Part shown: positions 51,667 to 59,953 of the stretch, in pieces
Layout: the number at the start of each line of letters is the position of its first letter
How positions within the stretch are numbered: position 1 is the stretch's first letter
Assembly (NCBI GenBank): GCA_947598205.1
Contig: CANQFB010000001.1
Location: forward strand, 125,266 to 189,265
Reading direction: 5' to 3'
Length of the DNA stretch: 64,000 nt
Origin: an uncultured Clostridia bacterium
GTDB lineage: Bacteria; Bacillota; Clostridia; Christensenellales; Borkfalkiaceae
Notes under the pieces: model-generated
Told to the model about the DNA's origin: nothing
Database searches by the model: none
Seen by the model: the letters and a program-made list of their open reading frames with translations, nothing else
Program-made: the position numbers and the translations under genes

Positions 51667-51755
51667 GCCCAATTACGTGTCAAGCGCGTCATTCCGAGCC
51701 CCGCAGGGGCGAGAGAATCCCCTTATACGAAGTCCGTTGTCAAGCGTCATTTTAG
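51638..51755. repeat. Dispersed repeat, two tandem copies
   Basis: Two copies of TCATTCCGAGCCCCGCAGGG (one with GCCATT) about 50 bp apart, followed by GAATCCCCTTATACGAAGTC, the module also seen near 9591 and 39413. The first copy supplies the last codons of nfnB. Confidence 0.85.
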
Positions 51756-51768
51756 GAATAAGCCGATA

Positions 51769-51800
51769 AAAAACTCATAGAATACCATATGAGTTTTTTT
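51769..51800 (+). terminator. Terminator overlapping the amidase start
   Basis: AAAAACTCATA and TATGAGTTTTT pair (11 bp) around GAATACCA and end in eight T residues. The ATG at 51789 of the amidase gene is inside the 3' arm. Confidence 0.82.
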
Positions 51801-52496
51801 TATAAACATCGCATCGCCTTTGGATTTTCCTGTCTTGCGCTTGCGGTCGCCGTAACGTTTGCCTTCTGTTTTTTCGCGCTCTCGCGCGCCGCGGCAAAAT
51901 CCCTTCGGCTCACCGTCGTGATCGACGCGGGCCACGGCGGGGTGGACGGCGGCGTCGTGGGGACAACGACGGGGACCAAGGAGAGCGACATCAACCTCTC
52001 CATCGCCCGTATCTTGCAGAGGGAGTTTGAGGAGGCGGGCTTTTCTGTGGTGCAGACCCGCCCGACCGAGGCGGGTCTATACGAGGCGGCGACGGCGGGC
52101 TATAAGCGGCGGGATATGCAGAAGCGCGCGGAGATCATTCAAAAAAACGCGCCTTCCGTCATGATCTCCGTCCATCAGAATTTTTTCTCCGATCCCGCGA
52201 GAAGGGGGGCGCAGGTCTTCTACAGAGAGGACAACGACGCCTCCAAGACGCTCGCCTGCCTCGTGCAGACCTCCCTCAACTCCATGCCGGAATGCGTGAA
52301 GAAGACGGCGGCGCTCGCGGGAGACTATTTCGTCCTGAACTGCTCGGATACCCCGTCGGTCATCGTAGAATGCGGATTTCTCTCCAACCCGCAGGATGAG
52401 GCTCTTCTCATCGGGAGAGAATATCAGGAAAAGATCGCGGCCGCCATCGCCGCAGGAACGCTCACTTTCCTCTCCTCGGGGGCGAATGCCCTTTAA
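51789..52496 (+). CDS. N-acetylmuramoyl-L-alanine amidase (CwlD-like), 235 aa
   Basis: N-terminal membrane anchor or signal segment (residues 8-36) followed by an Amidase_3 domain. Zinc ligands are visible: His in VIDAGHGGVDGG (residue 48), Glu in TKESDINLS (64), His in ISVHQNFFSD (near 121); the catalytic Glu is in VIVECGFLSNPQ near 194. It cuts the bond between muramic acid and the stem peptide outside the membrane. Size and layout match CwlD, which acts in spore cortex formation, but a vegetative role is possible. The start codon lies inside a terminator hairpin without a Shine-Dalgarno. Confidence 0.9.
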   Translation: MSFFYKHRIAFGFSCLALAVAVTFAFCFFALSRAAAKSLRLTVVIDAGHGGVDGGVVGTTTGTKESDINLSIARILQREFEEAGFSVVQTRPTEAGLYEAATAGYKRRDMQKRAEIIQKNAPSVMISVHQNFFSDPARRGAQVFYREDNDASKTLACLVQTSLNSMPECVKKTAALAGDYFVLNCSDTPSVIVECGFLSNPQDEALLIGREYQEKIAAAIAAGTLTFLSSGANAL

Positions 52497-52500
52497 TCGG

Positions 52501-52530
52501 TTGACAAGCGCGCGTTTTCCATGATATACT
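52501..52530 (+). promoter_or_regulatory. Promoter of the thioesterase-nifS-thiI unit
   Basis: TTGACA (52501-52506), 18-bp spacer, TATACT (52525-52530). The start codon at 52540 is nine bases after the -10 box, so the leader would be about three bases. Confidence 0.82.
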
Positions 52531-52539
52531 CATGGAGAT

Positions 52540-53271
52540 ATGAGCGTCTATGCAAACATTGGGAAGCATGAGCTTCGCTATTCCGATTGTGATTTCAAAG
52601 ACGAGATCAAGCTCTCGTCGCTCCTTTCCCTCACGCAGGAAGCCGCATGCGCGAGCGCGGACGAACTCGGGTTCGGCTACGACGATCTCAAGCCGAAGGG
52701 GCTGGGATTTATCGTCGTACATACCTATTGCGCCTTCCGCCGTCCCATTCTGCTCGGCGATGCGCTCACAGTGGAGACTTGGCCGCTCCCGCCCCGCCAT
52801 GTATTCTTCGAGAGAGATTACCGCGTGCGCAACGCAAAGGGGGAGGAGGCCGCCGCACTGGCTTCCCGCTGGTGTCTCGTCGATCTGAAGACCTTCTCCC
52901 TTCTCACGCCCGAAAAATTGGGGGAAGCGCATTTTTCCTGCCCTTACCGCGACGAGAAGGCGGTAGAACCTCCCGCATGGAAGATCCCGAAGACGAACGG
53001 GGAGGAGGTGCGCCGCTATAATGCCGCCGCGAGCGACTGCGATCACTATCTTCACGTCAACAACGCCCGCTATCCCGATCTCTTCCTCGATTGCTTTACG
53101 ATGGAGGAACTGCGGGCCCGCAGGATCAGCGCCTTCCAGATCGCTTACATCAAACAGGTCAAGGAGGGGGACGAGCTCCTCTTCACCCGAAGCGACGGGG
53201 AAATGTGTTCCACACTCGAGGCGTATGCGGGCGGGGAGCTCTGTTCGCAGTTCAAACTCTACTTTTCGTAA
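52540..53271 (+). CDS. Acyl-ACP thioesterase, 243 aa
   Basis: Double hot-dog protein of the FatA/FatB type. First hot dog: YSDCDFKDEIKLSSLLSLTQEAA and the long helix to GFGYDDLKPKGLGFIVVHTY; then the conserved TWPLPPRHVFFERDYRV. Second hot dog carries the catalytic stretch ASDCDHYLHVNNARYPDLFLD (Asp, Asn, His set). It releases free fatty acids from acyl carrier protein. In gut Clostridia this can feed fatty-acid secretion or lipoprotein synthesis. First gene of a tight unit with cysteine desulfurase and thiI; the mRNA seems nearly leaderless, with GGAG inside the -10 to ATG gap. Confidence 0.9.
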   Translation: MSVYANIGKHELRYSDCDFKDEIKLSSLLSLTQEAACASADELGFGYDDLKPKGLGFIVVHTYCAFRRPILLGDALTVETWPLPPRHVFFERDYRVRNAKGEEAAALASRWCLVDLKTFSLLTPEKLGEAHFSCPYRDEKAVEPPAWKIPKTNGEEVRRYNAAASDCDHYLHVNNARYPDLFLDCFTMEELRARRISAFQIAYIKQVKEGDELLFTRSDGEMCSTLEAYAGGELCSQFKLYFS

Positions 53272-53277
53272 ACGGCT

Positions 53278-54396
53278 ATGATCTACCTCGACAATGCCGC
53301 GACGACGCGGCCCGATGAAGAGGCGCTTGCGCGTGCACAGCGTTTCGCCTCGGAAAATTACTTCAACCCCTCCGCGAGCTATGGCGGAGGTTTTGCCGTG
53401 TCCGCCCGTTTGAAGGAGGCGCGGGAGAATTTGCTCTCCTACATCGCCGATCCCGCAAAATTTGAACTTGTCTTCACTTCGGGCGGCACGGAAAGCGATA
53501 ATCAGGCGATCTTCTCGGCCGCGAGGCGGGGGAATGCCGTGACGACGGCGGGAGAGCATGCGGCGGTGGAACGCGCCTTCGCCGAACTCAAAAACCGCGG
53601 CGTGGAGACGCGCTTTGCGCCTGTCGACCGCTATGGAGCCGTCGATGCGGACGCCCTTCTCTCGCTCGTCGATGAGAAAACTTCTCTCGTTTCCGTCATC
53701 CATGTCAACAACGAGACGGGGGCGCTCAACGATATAGCGGCCATCGCGCGGCGCGTAAAGGCCAAAAATCCTCGTTGCGTCTTTATGAGCGACGGCGTGC
53801 AGAGCTTCGGCAAGATCCTCGTCCGCCTCACACAGGAGATCGACCTCTATGCCTTCAGCGCCCATAAGATCGGCGCGCTCAAGGGCACGGGGGCGCTCGT
53901 CAAGAGAAAGAATTTCTCCCTCGCCCCCCTCATCCACGGGGGCGGACAGGAGGGGAACTTACGGAGCGGGACGGAGAACGTCCTCGGCATTCTCGATTTC
54001 GCCTACGCCGCGGAGAAGAAGTTTTCTTCTCTTTCCGAGGATGGAAAACGCCTAAAGCGCTACCGCGAGATGCTTTGGGATATGCTCGACCACGGCCTCT
54101 TCATGCGGATTTCGCCTTCGGAGGGCTCGCCCTACATTCTCACGGTGAGCGCGGAGGGGGCGCGCGGCGAAGTTCTCTCCCGCATGCTCTGGGAGAGGGG
54201 TATCGCCGTGGGGACGGGGAGCGCATGTTCCTCCAAACGCCGCTTCAGCCGCGTCCTTACGGCGTGCGGATACGGGGAAAAGACGCTCGACGGCGTGCTC
54301 CGCGTGAGCTTTTCGCCCGAGACGGCGGAGGAAGAGATCTGTTTTGCCGCAAACGAGATGAACGCGGCCGCAAAAGAATTTAAGGAAAAACTGTAA
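53278..54396 (+). CDS. Cysteine desulfurase (NifS/IscS-like), 372 aa
   Basis: PLP enzyme of aminotransferase class V: IYLDNAATTRPDEEAL at the N-terminus, FTSGGTESDNQAIF near 62, PLP lysine in FSAHKIGALKGTGAL near residue 199, and the catalytic cysteine loop GTGSACSSKRRFS near 317. It takes sulfur from cysteine as a persulfide. ThiI begins one base after it ends, so sulfur for 4-thiouridine in tRNA is its likely purpose (the NifZ-ThiI pair known from Bacillota). It follows the thioesterase by six bases. Confidence 0.92.
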   Translation: MIYLDNAATTRPDEEALARAQRFASENYFNPSASYGGGFAVSARLKEARENLLSYIADPAKFELVFTSGGTESDNQAIFSAARRGNAVTTAGEHAAVERAFAELKNRGVETRFAPVDRYGAVDADALLSLVDEKTSLVSVIHVNNETGALNDIAAIARRVKAKNPRCVFMSDGVQSFGKILVRLTQEIDLYAFSAHKIGALKGTGALVKRKNFSLAPLIHGGGQEGNLRSGTENVLGILDFAYAAEKKFSSLSEDGKRLKRYREMLWDMLDHGLFMRISPSEGSPYILTVSAEGARGEVLSRMLWERGIAVGTGSACSSKRRFSRVLTACGYGEKTLDGVLRVSFSPETAEEEICFAANEMNAAAKEFKEKL

Positions 54397-54397
54397 G

Positions 54398-55549
54398 ATG
54401 GAAAGAGTGATCATCATCCGCTATGCGGAGATCCATTTGAAAGGGAAAAACAGGGGCTTTTTCGAGCATGTCTTTGCCAACAATCTCGAGAGAAGCCTTC
54501 GGGGCATCCGCCATGAACTGCACCGTACGAGCGGGAGATGGCTCATCGAGAAGTTCGAGGAGACGCGCACCGAGGAGATCGCCGAGCGCATATCGAAGGT
54601 CTTCGGCGTGCATTCCTATTCCGTAGGCTACCTGATCGGCAGTTCCATGGAGGAGATCTTCGAGGGGGCGAAGCTCGTCGCGCCGCATGAAGGGACGTTC
54701 AAGGTCGAAACGCACCGCGCCTATAAGCAATACCCTCTCAATTCTATGGAGATCAGCGCAGAGATCGGCGGAAGGCTCATCGAGACCTATCCCGCCCTTC
54801 GCGTCGACGTGCATTCCCCGCAACACACCGTCTATGTCGACGTGCGGGAAAACGGCTCGGCGCTCGTCTTCTGCGCCTTCGGAGAGGGGGCGGGCGGCAT
54901 GCCCGTCGGAACTTCGGGAAAGGGGCTCTTGCTCATTTCGGGCGGGATCGATTCCCCCGTTGCGGGATATATGATGGCCAAGCGGGGCATGACGGTGGAA
55001 CTTCTGCATTTCCATAGCTATCCCTATACCAACGAGGGGGCGAAGGAGAAGGTCGTCTCCCTTGCGAAGATCCTTTCCCCTTATACCCTCGTCACAAGGC
55101 TCACGACGGTGAAGGTGACGAAGATCCAGGAGGAGATCCATGCGAAGTGCGCCGCCGAGCTCAACGTGACCCTGCTCCGAAGATTTATGTTCCGCATCGC
55201 CGAGAGGTTCGCGAAGGAGCACGGCCTGCAATGCCTCATCACGGGGGAGAGCCTCGGGCAGGTCGCAAGCCAGACGATCGAAGGGCTCACCTCGTCGAAC
55301 GCCGTTGTCTCTCTGCCCGTCCTGCGTCCGCTCGTCGGCTTCGATAAAGAGGAGATCATCCTGCGTTCGCGCAAGATCGGCGCCTATGAGACCTCGGTCC
55401 TTCCCTTCGAGGATTGCTGTACCGTCTTTCTGCCCGAGCATCCCGCCATCCGCCCCGCCCTCTCCTTTATCGAGGAGGAAGAGGGGAAGCTCAACGTTCA
55501 GGCGCTCGTCGAAGAAGCGCTTGCGACGGCGGAAAAGATCGAGTTCTAA
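54398..55549 (+). CDS. thiI: tRNA 4-thiouridine synthase, 383 aa
   Basis: N-terminal ferredoxin-like domain (1-60, IIRYAEIHLKGKNRGFFEHV), THUMP domain (60-165) and a PP-loop adenylation domain with SGGIDSPVAGYMMAKRG near residue 178. The C-terminal rhodanese domain found in Escherichia coli ThiI is absent; length (383) is that of the Bacillota form, which works with a dedicated cysteine desulfurase. It adenylates U8 of tRNA and adds sulfur. The 3' end overlaps the convergent PBP gene by four bases. Confidence 0.94.
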   Translation: MERVIIIRYAEIHLKGKNRGFFEHVFANNLERSLRGIRHELHRTSGRWLIEKFEETRTEEIAERISKVFGVHSYSVGYLIGSSMEEIFEGAKLVAPHEGTFKVETHRAYKQYPLNSMEISAEIGGRLIETYPALRVDVHSPQHTVYVDVRENGSALVFCAFGEGAGGMPVGTSGKGLLLISGGIDSPVAGYMMAKRGMTVELLHFHSYPYTNEGAKEKVVSLAKILSPYTLVTRLTTVKVTKIQEEIHAKCAAELNVTLLRRFMFRIAERFAKEHGLQCLITGESLGQVASQTIEGLTSSNAVVSLPVLRPLVGFDKEEIILRSRKIGAYETSVLPFEDCCTVFLPEHPAIRPALSFIEEEEGKLNVQALVEEALATAEKIEF

Positions 55550-57732
55550 TCCTGCCACCAATCCTCGGGAAGAGAGGGGGAGGCCTCCTTGATCTGTACG
55601 CTCGGAAGCTCCACGGGTTCGCCCGCATGGCCCTTATAGAGGGGGATCACGGTGTAGCGGTACCGCTCGCCCGCCCTCACGGAATTATCGCAAATATCAT
55701 GGCAATATGCGCCGTCGTAAATCGTGGTGACTTCACCGCGATTTTCTCTTTTTATGAGGTATGAATAGTACTCTGCCTGACATAGTTTTATGGTCACACA
55801 CCCGTTTTTGACGGATATTGTGGGGGTTTCTATCGTGGGGTGGGAATATTTCGTGCTCTGCTCCTTTGGGCGGGCGCTCTCTTTGAACCACTCCTCGAAC
55901 CCTTCGATCGGCGGTGCAACGGGGTCGGAGAGGACGAGCGTGTGGCGCGTTTTATAGGTCTCCTTATCGCACATGAGCTTCTCCACGCCGCGGGGGACGG
56001 GGAGCTCTTTCGGCGTCCTCTCCCTATAGAGCGTTTCGAGCGCCCTTTTTGCGAGGTTGGCAGGGACGCCTCCGCCCGTCGCATCGACGGGGGAATTATC
56101 GCGGTTTCCCGCCCATACGGCCACGACGTCTTCCGAGGTGAAGGCGATGGTGTAGGCATCGAGATTGCCCTTCTCGCCCTCGGCCGTCCCCGTCTTTGCG
56201 CCGACGAAATAGGGGAGGGATTTGAGCCGCTTGGCCGTCCCTTCTCTTGCGGCCGTCTCCAGCATGTCGCGCATCAAAAAGCACGTCTCCTCCGAAAACA
56301 CCCGCCGCGACGGCATATCTCTTTTGTAGAGCGTCCTTCCGCGGCCGTCTTCGACGCGCTGGATCGCCGCCGAGGGGGCGAACATTCCCCCCTTTGAGAA
56401 GGTCGCATAGCCGTCTGCAAGCTGTTTGACGGTAAATCCCTCCCGCATGCCGCCAAGCGCGAGGGCTAGGGTGCGGTCCTCCGCGGGAACGGGCATTCCC
56501 ATCTTTTCGAGATAGCCCGCGCCCCTATCCACCCCCATAGAGTTCAGGATCTTCACGGCGGGGATATTCACGCTACGGGAGAGAGCGTAGCGGACGCTCA
56601 TGTAATCCCCCGTCGCGCCGCCCGCGTCGTCGGGCATGTAGCCCGAAAAATTTGTCCGCTCGTCGAGAACGGCGGTTGCGGGGGAGATGAAATCCTCTTC
56701 GATCGCAGGCCCGTATATGAGGAGGGGCTTGATGGTGGAGGCGGGAAGGCGCTTCACCATGCCCGCCGTCGTATGGTAGGCCTTTATGGCGTTATCTTCC
56801 ACCGAACGCACAAAGAGGGAGACGTCGCTCCCCGTATCCGCCTCCTCGAGGACGCTTTGCAGGGCGGGATCGTATGCCGTAAAGACGCGCAGTGACGCGA
56901 GATAGGCCGTTCCGGCGCCGGGGAACAGGTCGGAGAGCTCATCATAGACGAGGGAGAGATAGGAGCTCTCGCGCCTCTTTTCGGAGGGGGACGCGGGAAG
57001 GGGCTCCGAGAGCGCGGCGGCATACTCCTCTTCGCCGATATAGCCCTGTTCCTTCATGAGGGAGAGGACGAGATTCCGCCTCGCAAGGCACTTTTGGGGA
57101 TCTTTGAAGGGGGAATATCGGTTGGGGGAGCGCACGAGGGCGGCGAGCATGGCGCTCTCCGCGGGCGAAAGCGCGGATGGATTCTTTCCGAAATAAAAAC
57201 TTGCGGCGCTGCCGATCCCGAACGCGCTGTGCCCGAAATAGATGGAATTCAGATAGAGCTCCATGATCTCATTTTTCGTATAACGCCGTTCGAGCGCGCG
57301 GGTGAGTTTGAATTCCTTAAGTTTGCGGGTGAGCGTCTTTTCGCTTGAAAGATGGGTGTTCTTGATGAGTTGCTGGGAGATGGTGGAAGCCCCTTCGCGG
57401 AAGGAAAAACTTCGTATGTTTTTGAGAAGGGCGCGGCCGATCCCGCGGAGATCGAACCCGTGGTGGGAATAGAACCGCTTGTCTTCCACGGCGACAAAGG
57501 CCTTCGGAAGATAGGGGGGAAATTCCTCATAAGGAACGTCTTTCTCGAGGGACGCCGCCTCGATCGGGTTTTCCTCCGCATCGAAGACGGCCATGCGGCC
57601 CGTCTCGAGGACGAGTTTTTTTGCGTCGAGCGAAATGCCCTTCGTCACGCCGAGATAATAAAACAAGGCGAAGAGGAAGAGGGCGAGGAGCGTCCCGAAG
57701 AGGATGCCGAGGGCGGTAAGCGTACGTTTCAT
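55546..57732 (-). CDS. Class A penicillin-binding protein (PBP1A-like), 728 aa
   Basis: One N-terminal membrane segment (residues 5-30), then a GT51 glycosyltransferase domain (about 55-230; VAVEDKRFYSHHGFDLRGIG with the catalytic Glu, and GASTISQQLIKN) and a transpeptidase domain with SxxK in PASTIKPLL near residue 328, SVN near 385 and KTGTAEG near 508. A 90-residue FN3-like tail ends the protein. It polymerises and cross-links peptidoglycan outside the membrane. Three in-frame ATGs exist (57771, 57753, 57732); none has a good Shine-Dalgarno, and I prefer 57732 as it starts at the usual basic residues before the anchor. Confidence 0.92.
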   Translation of the reverse strand: MKRTLTALGILFGTLLALFLFALFYYLGVTKGISLDAKKLVLETGRMAVFDAEENPIEAASLEKDVPYEEFPPYLPKAFVAVEDKRFYSHHGFDLRGIGRALLKNIRSFSFREGASTISQQLIKNTHLSSEKTLTRKLKEFKLTRALERRYTKNEIMELYLNSIYFGHSAFGIGSAASFYFGKNPSALSPAESAMLAALVRSPNRYSPFKDPQKCLARRNLVLSLMKEQGYIGEEEYAAALSEPLPASPSEKRRESSYLSLVYDELSDLFPGAGTAYLASLRVFTAYDPALQSVLEEADTGSDVSLFVRSVEDNAIKAYHTTAGMVKRLPASTIKPLLIYGPAIEEDFISPATAVLDERTNFSGYMPDDAGGATGDYMSVRYALSRSVNIPAVKILNSMGVDRGAGYLEKMGMPVPAEDRTLALALGGMREGFTVKQLADGYATFSKGGMFAPSAAIQRVEDGRGRTLYKRDMPSRRVFSEETCFLMRDMLETAAREGTAKRLKSLPYFVGAKTGTAEGEKGNLDAYTIAFTSEDVVAVWAGNRDNSPVDATGGGVPANLAKRALETLYRERTPKELPVPRGVEKLMCDKETYKTRHTLVLSDPVAPPIEGFEEWFKESARPKEQSTKYSHPTIETPTISVKNGCVTIKLCQAEYYSYLIKRENRGEVTTIYDGAYCHDICDNSVRAGERYRYTVIPLYKGHAGEPVELPSVQIKEASPSLPEDWWQD

Positions 57733-57787
57733 CGGTTTTAGTATTTGCCGCATGATAAAAATTTTTCGCAAAGCGCGTCCGCTTTTC

Positions 57788-57816
57788 TTGAAAAAATAAA
57801 CTTACTATGTTATAAT
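57788..57816 (+). promoter_or_regulatory. Promoter of the sirtuin-miaB-mutS-mutL operon
   Basis: TTGAAA (57788-57793), 17-bp spacer, TATAAT (57811-57816). About 95 bases of leader follow. Confidence 0.88.
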
Positions 57817-57918
57817 AGCTAATAAGAAGCAAAAACGCGTTTTTGGTAAGCGCGCCGCTTTAATCCGAACAAGCCAATAAGATTTTGCGTCGACCCATTC
57901 ATTGCAAACAAATCAACT

Positions 57919-58626
57919 ATGACACTCCAACAACTTATCGACAATAGTAACCGCATCGTCTTCTTCGGGGGAGCGGGCGTCTCGACGGAGAGCGGCATCC
58001 CCGACTTCCGCTCGGAAGACGGGCTCTACCGCTTGAAGTACAGCGTCCCGCCCGAGGAGATCCTGAGCTCGGGATATTTCTATCGCCATACCGAGGAATT
58101 TTATCGGTTCTACCGCGATAAGATGCTCCCGCTCGACGCAAAGCCCAACGCCGCCCACCGCCAACTCGCCCGCTTGGAGGAAAGGGGGAAGCTCCTTGCC
58201 GTCGTCACGCAGAACATCGACGGGCTCCATCAGGCCGCGGGCAGCAAGAAGGTCTATGAACTCCACGGCAGTATCCACAGGAATTACTGCCTTCGTTGCG
58301 GGAAGTTTTATCCCGCGCGCTATCTCGCGGAGGGGGAGGGCGTGCCGCATTGCGATTGCGGCGGGCTCATAAAGCCCGACGTCGTTCTCTATGGCGAACC
58401 GCTCGACGGCGGAACGGTGGAAGGGGCTGTGCGCGCGATCGAGGAGGCAGATCTTCTCATCGTGGCGGGGACATCTCTCACCGTCTATCCTGCGGCGGGA
58501 TTTGTCGATCTCTTCCGCGGGAAACATCTCGTCCTGATCAATCGGAGCGAGACGCCGCTCGACGGGAAATGCGAACTCGTCATCCGCGAAAAAATCGGGG
58601 AGGTCTTTTCCAAACTCAACGTATGA
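57919..58626 (+). CDS. NAD-dependent protein deacylase (sirtuin, Sir2), 235 aa
   Basis: NAD-binding motifs FFGGAGVSTESGIPDFRS (residues 14-31) and TQNIDGLHQAAG near 96 with catalytic His in YELHGSIH near 113. The zinc module has CLRC near 122 and CDCGG near 146. The second cysteine pair is spaced C-x-C instead of the normal C-x2-C. It removes acyl groups from lysines using NAD. No Shine-Dalgarno is clear. Its stop overlaps the miaB start (ATGA), so it is the first gene of a coupled operon with miaB, mutS and mutL. Confidence 0.92.
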   Translation: MTLQQLIDNSNRIVFFGGAGVSTESGIPDFRSEDGLYRLKYSVPPEEILSSGYFYRHTEEFYRFYRDKMLPLDAKPNAAHRQLARLEERGKLLAVVTQNIDGLHQAAGSKKVYELHGSIHRNYCLRCGKFYPARYLAEGEGVPHCDCGGLIKPDVVLYGEPLDGGTVEGAVRAIEEADLLIVAGTSLTVYPAAGFVDLFRGKHLVLINRSETPLDGKCELVIREKIGEVFSKLNV

Positions 58627-59936
58627 AATACCACATCGTCACTTACGGCTGTCAGATGAATTTGCACGAGTCGGAGAAGATCGCGGGCATTCTCAAGGAG
58701 ACTGGATATTCCGAAAGCGCCCCCTTGGAGGAGGCGGATATTATCGTCTTCAACACCTGTTGTATCCGCGAAAACGCCGAGAATCACGCCTTCGGCAATA
58801 TCGGCGCGCTCAAAAAATTAAAGAGAGAAAAGAAGGGTCTTCTCATCGCCGTCGGCGGGTGCATGGTGCAGGAAGAGGGCAAGGCGAAGCTCCTCAAGGA
58901 GAAATTTCCCTTCATCGATATTCTCTTCGGTACCCATAATTTGTGCGAACTTCGGGCCCTCATCGAGAAGAAACGGGCACAGAAGAAGGCGGTCATCTCC
59001 CTCCTCGAAGAGCGGAAAGAGACGGAGGACGGCGTCACCCCCGTGCGTACGAGCTATCCGAACGCATGGGTGAATATCACCTACGGGTGCAACAATTTCT
59101 GTTCCTATTGCATCGTGCCCTATGTCCGCGGGAGGGAGCGTTCCCGCCGCGCGGAGGAGATTTTGCGCGAAGTGCAGGATCTCGTCGCGGGCGGCTATAA
59201 GGAGATCACCCTCCTCGGGCAGAACGTCGATTCTTACCGCGGGGAGGACGGGACGAGCTTCCCTGAACTTCTCGACAGGGTTGCCTCCATCGAGGGGAAA
59301 TTCCGCGTCCGCTTCATGACGTCCCACCCCAAGGACTTCACGGAGGAACTTGTCGCCGTCATGAAGAAGCACCAAAAGATCTGCAAGCATCTGCATCTTC
59401 CCGTGCAAGCGGGGAGCAACCGCATCTTAAAGCTCATGAACAGGCGCTATACGCGGGAGAAATATCTCGAGGACCTTGCGCTCCTTCGGCGGGAGATCCC
59501 CGACGCCATGGTGACGACCGATCTCATCGTCGCCTTCCCTACGGAGACGGAGGAAGACTTTGAAGAGACGCTTTCCCTCGTCGAAGAGGCCGATTTTTCC
59601 TCGGCGTTCACCTTCATCTATTCTCCGCGGACGGGCACCAAGGCGGCGGAGATGGAGGGGAGGGTCCCCGAAGACGTCGCAAAGGAGCGCATCGGGCGGC
59701 TCATCGCCCTCGTCAACGCCAAGACGCGCGAAAAGAGCGCAAAATATGTGGGCAAGACGGTGGAGATCCTCTGCGAAGATTACGATGAAAAGAAGGGGAT
59801 GTACCTCGGCCGCGACGAGTACGGCAGGATGGGGTACTTCAAAAGCGACAGAGACCGCATCGGCGAATTCGTGAAGATCACGGTCGTCGAAGCAAACGGG
59901 ATCTCTCTCTACGGAGTGGAAGCTCCCTTACGATAA
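58623..59936 (+). CDS. miaB: tRNA-2-methylthio-N6-dimethylallyladenosine synthase, 437 aa
   Basis: Radical SAM methylthiotransferase acting on A37 of tRNAs that read UNN codons. N-terminal UPF0004 domain starts YHIVTYGCQMNLHESEKIAG (first cluster Cys at residue 10, with others near 46 and 80); the radical SAM motif CNNFCSYC is near residue 156-163 in NITYGCNNFCSYCIVPYVRG; a TRAM domain ends the protein (about 375-437). The ATG at 58623 overlaps the sirtuin stop. A longer open frame upstream in the same phase is not coding. miaB before mutS-mutL is a common order in Bacillota. Confidence 0.95.
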   Translation: MKYHIVTYGCQMNLHESEKIAGILKETGYSESAPLEEADIIVFNTCCIRENAENHAFGNIGALKKLKREKKGLLIAVGGCMVQEEGKAKLLKEKFPFIDILFGTHNLCELRALIEKKRAQKKAVISLLEERKETEDGVTPVRTSYPNAWVNITYGCNNFCSYCIVPYVRGRERSRRAEEILREVQDLVAGGYKEITLLGQNVDSYRGEDGTSFPELLDRVASIEGKFRVRFMTSHPKDFTEELVAVMKKHQKICKHLHLPVQAGSNRILKLMNRRYTREKYLEDLALLRREIPDAMVTTDLIVAFPTETEEDFEETLSLVEEADFSSAFTFIYSPRTGTKAAEMEGRVPEDVAKERIGRLIALVNAKTREKSAKYVGKTVEILCEDYDEKKGMYLGRDEYGRMGYFKSDRDRIGEFVKITVVEANGISLYGVEAPLR

Positions 59937-59953
59937 CGAAGGACGGGAAAACT

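Noticed and set aside
24183..51755. Insertion sequences
   Set aside because: No transposase or its remnant was found near any repeat; the elements are short and non-coding.
58296..58622. N-terminal extension of miaB
   Set aside because: The frame is open upstream but overlaps the sirtuin gene; MiaB homologues start at MKYHIVTYGCQMN, and an ATGA overlap gives the start.
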